This document shows positions 18,876-23,068 of a stretch of 23,068 bases of DNA, piece after piece. Under the pieces are notes generated by a model. It was not told the origin of the DNA, made no database searches, and saw nothing but the letters and a program-made list of their open reading frames with translations. Numbering within the stretch: the first letter of the stretch is position 1; the number at the start of each line of letters is the position of its first letter. A program made the translations under genes and the position numbers. The stretch is from positions 962,512 through 985,579 of the forward strand of contig NW_008246070.1 of NCBI RefSeq assembly GCF_000281045.1, in the 5' to 3' direction. The stretch comes from Saprolegnia diclina VS20 (taxonomy: Eukaryota; Oomycota; Saprolegniomycetes; Saprolegniales; Saprolegniaceae).

Positions 18876-20874
18876 ATGGTAGCCGTGGCACCAGGTCCAT
18901 GCGCCACCGACTTGCACCGGCGGTATGAGCCGCCGCGATATCTCTTCAGCACGTCACAGCGCGCGTCTGTGCTGCTCTGCGTCGTATTGCTCCACATGCT
19001 TTCGGTCTTTTACTTGACGGCAATGTTCATCGTCTACTGGGTACTGCCGCCCAGCGAGATGTGTATCTTCCACGTCTACAGCCGTCGGCTCTCCCTTGGC
19101 ACGTCGATGACGCTCTGGATCCTGCACGTGCACGGCATCGTGCTCGTCTTTGCGCCGCGATACCACCGCACAGAACGGAGTTGTTGTATCTGGCGCCACC
19201 GATGGTACCGCCTCGCGTTTGGTCGCTATGGGCCCTTTGGGCTCTACGGCCCGCTCTACAGCGTCCGTCTCGCGAGCAAGCTCGTGCTGCAGCTGCCCAT
19301 GCAGATCTTCCGCGCGTACCAAATGTCCCAGCTTTTGACGACCCCCATGTCGGCGTTTGCTTGCACGCTCGTGCTCGGGCTGCGCTGCAGTGTACTGCCG
19401 GTGCTTTTGCGCCTCCCGTCACCTCATGCGCGTCGCTGGACGCCGGCGATTTTCGAGGCGGTCGTGGATTTTACGCTGAGCACGGGTATTCCGCTCTGCC
19501 TCATTTTTCCGGCGCTCCAAGAATATTATTTGGCGGGAAACAAGTACGTGGTGCAAAACCATGTTTGGCTCAATCAGAGCCTCATGCTCGGGCGCTTTGT
19601 TGCGATGACGTCGTTCTTTGATGTCTTTGCGTCGAGTTTCTTCTTTGTGACGAGCTACTTTTCCCTCGTGACGCTCAACCATGGCATCCGCGTGATGAAA
19701 GGGTACATATATTGTCTATCCTTGTAGAATGACAATAATGTCCATTAGACACTACATGCAGCATCGCACGAGCTTGGAGCAAGGCCTTGAAATCACCGCG
19801 CGCATCGAGTTGCGGACCCGGCTCGTGCAGCGCAGCTACAAGGTGTTTTGGTGCGTCGCGGTCTCGACCAGCGCTGTTCTCACGGCTGTTGCGATTACGA
19901 GCCTGTACCGGTCGCCCTGCCCTACTGGGTGCAAGCTGCAGACGTACCCATGGTTTGCTCTCGAGTGCACTTGCATCATGTTTACGCTCAACTGCAAGCA
20001 CCAAGGCGTCGGCGACGTCGACTTGTTTATTCGCTCGCATCTCCGCCACGTCTTTGATTTGAGCATTCTGCAGTGCCCGCTGCCCCGCGGCCTTGCCCCT
20101 GCGACGATGCGAAGCTTGGACAACGTGTATGCACTCGCGCTGGATGCCACGTCGACAATTGCATGGGACGTCCCCCGCGACGCGATGCCGCCGTCGCTGT
20201 ACGCGGTCTACCTCTACAACATGCCGATGCCATCGCTGCCGACTGCTATCGCCGATGCGTGGCCCAACTTGCAGTACCTCTTTTTGCGCAACTTGGGCTT
20301 TGCACAAAACAAGACACTGGGGCGCTGGCCGCAGCTCAGCCGGCTCTTCCTCGTGGGACTCAACCTCTCGGACGCGCCGCTCGAGGCGCTGGCGCCCACA
20401 TTGACCCAAATTGTATTGGACAACAATGCGCTGAGTGTGCTGCCAACACCATTATTGTCACTCCCACAGCTCACGATGCTCAGTCTCATCAACAATTCGA
20501 TCTCGGTGCTCCCGTTCACGGCGCTGCCACCGACGCTTCGCAATATCTACTTGGGCGGCAACCCGATTCATGCGGTCCCGGCCAATTTGTCCTTCGACTT
20601 GCTCGTGTCGACGCGGTTGAACCTCCGCGATACGCCATTTTGCAACCAACTCCTTATGTATAACGCGTCGCGCCACGCTTCGTGGGCTCTCTCGCCGATC
20701 GAGCGCAATATTGTGGCCATTGGCGCCGACCAAATCTGCGGCCACGCCTGCAACGTGGGCTGCCACGACTACCAGATCGGCAACGGCCAATGCAACCTGC
20801 CCTGCTTCACACCGGCTTGTGCGTTTGACAAAGGAGACTGCGTCGACTACGTCTTCCCGCTCGACGAAATGTGA
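18876..20874 (+). CDS. Multi-pass membrane protein with leucine-rich repeats and a Lin-12/Notch repeat
   Basis: Two exons (18876-19702, 19749-20874; intron 46 nt) give 650 residues. The first 340 or so residues contain about five hydrophobic spans, including SVLLCVVLLHMLSVFYLTAM near the start, DVFASSFFFVTSYFSLV before the intron, and VFWCVAVSTSAVLTAVAI after it. Residues about 395-556 carry LRR-type segments (LQYLFLRNLGF, LTQIVLDNNALSVLP, LTMLSLINNSISVLP, LRNIYLGGNPIHAVP). Residues about 605-641 form a Cys-rich Lin-12/Notch-type repeat (GNGQCNLPCFTPACAFDKGDC in part: ACAFDKGDC). The order suggests an extracellular LRR plus LNR sensor region tethered by a multi-pass domain. The start is the least certain part: 18876 is the nearest ATG to a sensible N-terminus, 18837 is an in-frame alternative. 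Function unknown; a surface receptor or adhesion role is inference. Confidence 0.82.
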
Positions 20875-21137
20875 GCCAGCGTTCGCAGCCCGTTGGCGCA
20901 GGCGAGGCAAGACGCGCCTTGGCTTCGGGCACTCATGCAGCATCATATCGGGTCCATACCCGGCTGTGTGGCCTGTCCATGCACTTTCCAAGCTTGCTAC
21001 GACTTGTGTGGGCGGGCAGCGCCTCTGCGTACCATCATGCCACGGCGAAACAGCGACGACGGCCGAAGCCAGCTGCGAATCAATCGACCCGGCAAGTTGA
21101 AGTTGGCGGGATCTTAGTCATCCGGATAAGCCGCCGT

Positions 21138-21142
21138 CCAAT
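21138..21142 (+). promoter_or_regulatory. CCAAT box upstream of the GMC oxidoreductase gene
   Basis: CCAAT, 33 bases upstream of the ATG and 11 bases before the Inr-like element at 21154. The arrangement supports it being functional, but the match is only five bases. Confidence 0.25.
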
Positions 21143-21153
21143 CGGAAAGCAGG

Positions 21154-21172
21154 GGGCATTCGATATTTTCGT
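21154..21172 (+). promoter_or_regulatory. Candidate Inr+FPR core promoter of the GMC oxidoreductase gene
   Basis: GGGCATTCGATATTTTCGT matches the oomycete pattern at most positions (CATTC initiator core, then ATTTT flanking core). It ends 3 bases before the ATG at 21176, so the leader would be about 18 bases, and it supports that start. Confidence 0.5.
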
Positions 21173-21175
21173 CGC

Positions 21176-23031
21176 ATGTTGGCACGGTGGCTGGGGCGAG
21201 CCAAGGCGGCGCCGTCGCGTGCCGAGTACATCATCGTTGGCGGCGGCTCGGCGGGCAGCGTCCTTGCGAACCGCCTCTCCAAGGACCACTCGGTGCTACT
21301 GCTCGAAGCTGGCAAGAGCGACAAGGGGCATTGGGACTCGTGGAAGATGAAGATGCCTGCGGCGTTGACGTTCAATCTGGCGGACGCACGCTACAACTGG
21401 GCGTACATGACAGAGCCGCAAGAGCACGTCAACAACCGCCGACTTGCGTGGCCCCGCGGCCGCGTCCTCGGCGGCTCGTCGTCGCTCAACGCAATGGTAT
21501 ACATTCGCGGCCACGCCCACGACTACGACGACTGGGCGCGCAGCGGCGCGACAGGCTGGTCGTACGAAGACTGTTTGCCGTACTTTAAGAAGGCGCAAGC
21601 GCACGAGCTCGGCGAAGACGCGTACCGGGGTGGCCACGGCCCACTGCACGTGACCCGTGGCACGCAGAAAGACCAAGTGCTCTTCAAGGCCTTCATTGAC
21701 GCCGGCATCGATGCAGGGTACCCGTTCACAGACGACATGAACGGGTTTCAGCAAGAAGGCTTTGGCTGGATGGACAGTACGATCTACAAGGGCAACCGCT
21801 GGAGCGCGTCGGCCGCGTACCTGCACCCGATCGTCCGAGAGCGATCGTCGCTGCACATCATCACCGAGGCGCTTGTGCATCGCGTGCTTTTGAACGGTAC
21901 GTCAGCGACGGGCGTCGAGGTGTCGGACGCCAGCGGCAACCTCACCACGTACACGGCCGAGAAGGAGGTAGCTGCGAACATGCATGTTGGCTCGACCTAC
22001 GGTGAACTAGGTCATTCTGTGTGGCGGCGCTATCAACTCGCCGCAGACGCTGCTGCTCTCGGGCATTGGACCCGCGGATGCCTTGCGTGCCCACGACATT
22101 CCTGTTGTCGCCAACATTGCCTCCGTGGGCCAGCACATGGAAGATCACTTGGACATGTACGTTCAGTTCCAGTGCACCAAGCCCATTACGCTACACAACG
22201 CCTCATGGTATACACTACCATCATCACTGTCGACTATAATTCTGCCTCTCTAGGAAGTACCCGCACAACATGGTCGCGATTGCGCTACAGTGGCTTTTCC
22301 AGCGCTCGGGGCAAGGCGCGTCTGCGCACCTCGAATCGGGCGGCTTTATTCGCAGGTACACCTTGACCTCGTTCACATGGTATAGACTAACGTATGGAAT
22401 GACTAGTCGCCCGGGATTACGCCAGCCCGATTTGCAATACCACTTTTTACCCGGCGCACTCACCGGTCAGCTCACGCCAGGTCCTGTCCATGCGATGCAG
22501 GCGCACTGCAGCCCGATGCGGGCGACGAGCCGCGGCGAGCTCACGCTGCAGTCGCGCGACCCGCGGCAGCCGCCGCGCATCGACCCGCGATACCTCTCGA
22601 CGCGCGAGGACGTCGACGACATTCGCAACGCAGTGCTTTTGACGCAGGAGCTGTTCCAGCAAAAGGCCATGGACCCGTTCCGCGGTGAACCGCTCTCGCC
22701 CAACCGCCTCTTTGGCGACAGCGAACATGCGGCCATCGATGCGTGGGTACGAAACCATACCGAGAGCGCGTACCACCCGTCGTGCACAAACCGCATGGGT
22801 ACCGACACGCGGACGACGGTCGTCGACCCACAGTGTCGCGTACACGGGCTCCAGAATCTGCGCATCGTCGACGCCTCGATCATGCCCAACATTGTGAGCG
22901 GCAACCTCAACGCACCGACGATCATGATTGCCGAAAAGGCTGCCGACATCATCCTCGGCCGCCCGCCACTGCCCAAAGCCAAGGGCATCCCGGTCTACGA
23001 AGCGCCGCGCTGGGCAACCCACCAACGCTAA
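21176..23031 (+). CDS. Choline dehydrogenase-type GMC oxidoreductase
   Basis: FAD enzyme of the glucose-methanol-choline family, closest in motif content to choline dehydrogenase (choline to betaine aldehyde, first step to the osmolyte betaine). Exons 21176-21967, 22011-22207, 22254-22355 and 22407-23031 (introns 43, 46, 51 nt) give 571 residues, the normal length. Visible motifs: the FAD-binding IIVGGGSAGSVLANRL (about 19-34), the GMC signature 1 region GRVLGGSSSLNAMVYIRG (about 95-113), signature 2 GAINSPQTLLLSGIGP (about 270-285), GGFIRSRPG, the active-site AYHPSCTNRMG (His about 486) and SGNLNAPTIMIAEKAADII near the end. The first 16 residues (MLARWLGRAKAAPSRA) are basic and free of acidic residues, which suits mitochondrial targeting as in animal choline dehydrogenase. 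Other GMC alcohol oxidases remain possible. The internal stops in single frames fall in introns. Confidence 0.9.
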
Positions 23032-23068
23032 ACCTGCTCTAACATACTGACATTGTGTGGTGCTGTCT

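Larger units (their letters stand above)
20875..21175. other. Intergenic region with the GMC gene promoter
   Basis: No gene seen. The right end holds a CCAAT box (21138-21142) and an Inr+FPR-like element directly before the next start codon. Confidence 0.5.

Noticed and set aside
1-23068. Mobile elements, tRNA, rRNA or CRISPR
   Set aside because: No reverse transcriptase, integrase, transposase or capsid-like protein stretch, no tRNA-like or rRNA sequence, and no spaced repeat array was seen. The only tandem array is the in-frame 24-bp coding repeat.

Overview
The window looks like nuclear DNA of an oomycete, most likely a saprolegnian water mould (Saprolegnia, Achlya, Thraustotheca or Aphanomyces type). 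That is an inference from several things. The genes are densely packed on both strands. Coding third positions are G/C rich. There are 22 very short introns (43-55 nt by my splice models, all GT..AG). Three genes have sequences just upstream of the start that resemble the oomycete Inr+FPR core promoter. The protein content (an LRR plus Notch-repeat membrane protein, a very large duplicated membrane protein) also fits. I could not run a database search, so genus is open.

Layout, left to right. (1) 652-4939 (+): a three-exon, one-module non-ribosomal-peptide-synthetase-like protein. It has an adenylation domain and a carrier domain, then three tandem membrane/left-handed beta-helix modules, the architecture of bacterial epsilon-poly-L-lysine synthetase (Pls) and the 'NRPS terminal domain of unknown function'. 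(2) 5484-6817 (-): queuosine salvage protein (Qng1/DUF2419, C9orf64 type), rebuilt from eight exons to 331 residues. (3) 7310-9946 (+): a ten-exon, 735-residue tepsin/MTV1-type ENTH plus VHS-like adaptor of AP-4 vesicles. It ends in SAFSFM, which resembles the AP-4 epsilon-ear ligand motif of animal tepsin. (4) 10325-15466 (-): a single-exon 1713-residue membrane protein made of two tandem copies of one unit of about 840 residues; function unknown. (5) 16974-18437 (+): an SLC45/sucrose-transporter-type MFS/GPH symporter. (6) 18876-20874 (+): a multi-pass membrane protein with leucine-rich repeats and a C-terminal Lin-12/Notch repeat. (7) 21176-23031 (+): a choline-dehydrogenase-type GMC flavoenzyme in four exons.

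Genes 1/2 and 3/4 are convergent, 2/3 and 4/5 are divergent, and 5-7 run in tandem. There is no operon logic, and most neighbours look like unrelated housekeeping or lineage-specific genes. The strongest candidate for a poorly described system is the Pls-like synthetase. It predicts that a eukaryote makes an amino-acid homopolymer or short peptide at a membrane, using a bacterial-type enzyme that now carries oomycete introns. I saw no rRNA, tRNA, CRISPR array or recognisable transposase or retroelement protein.
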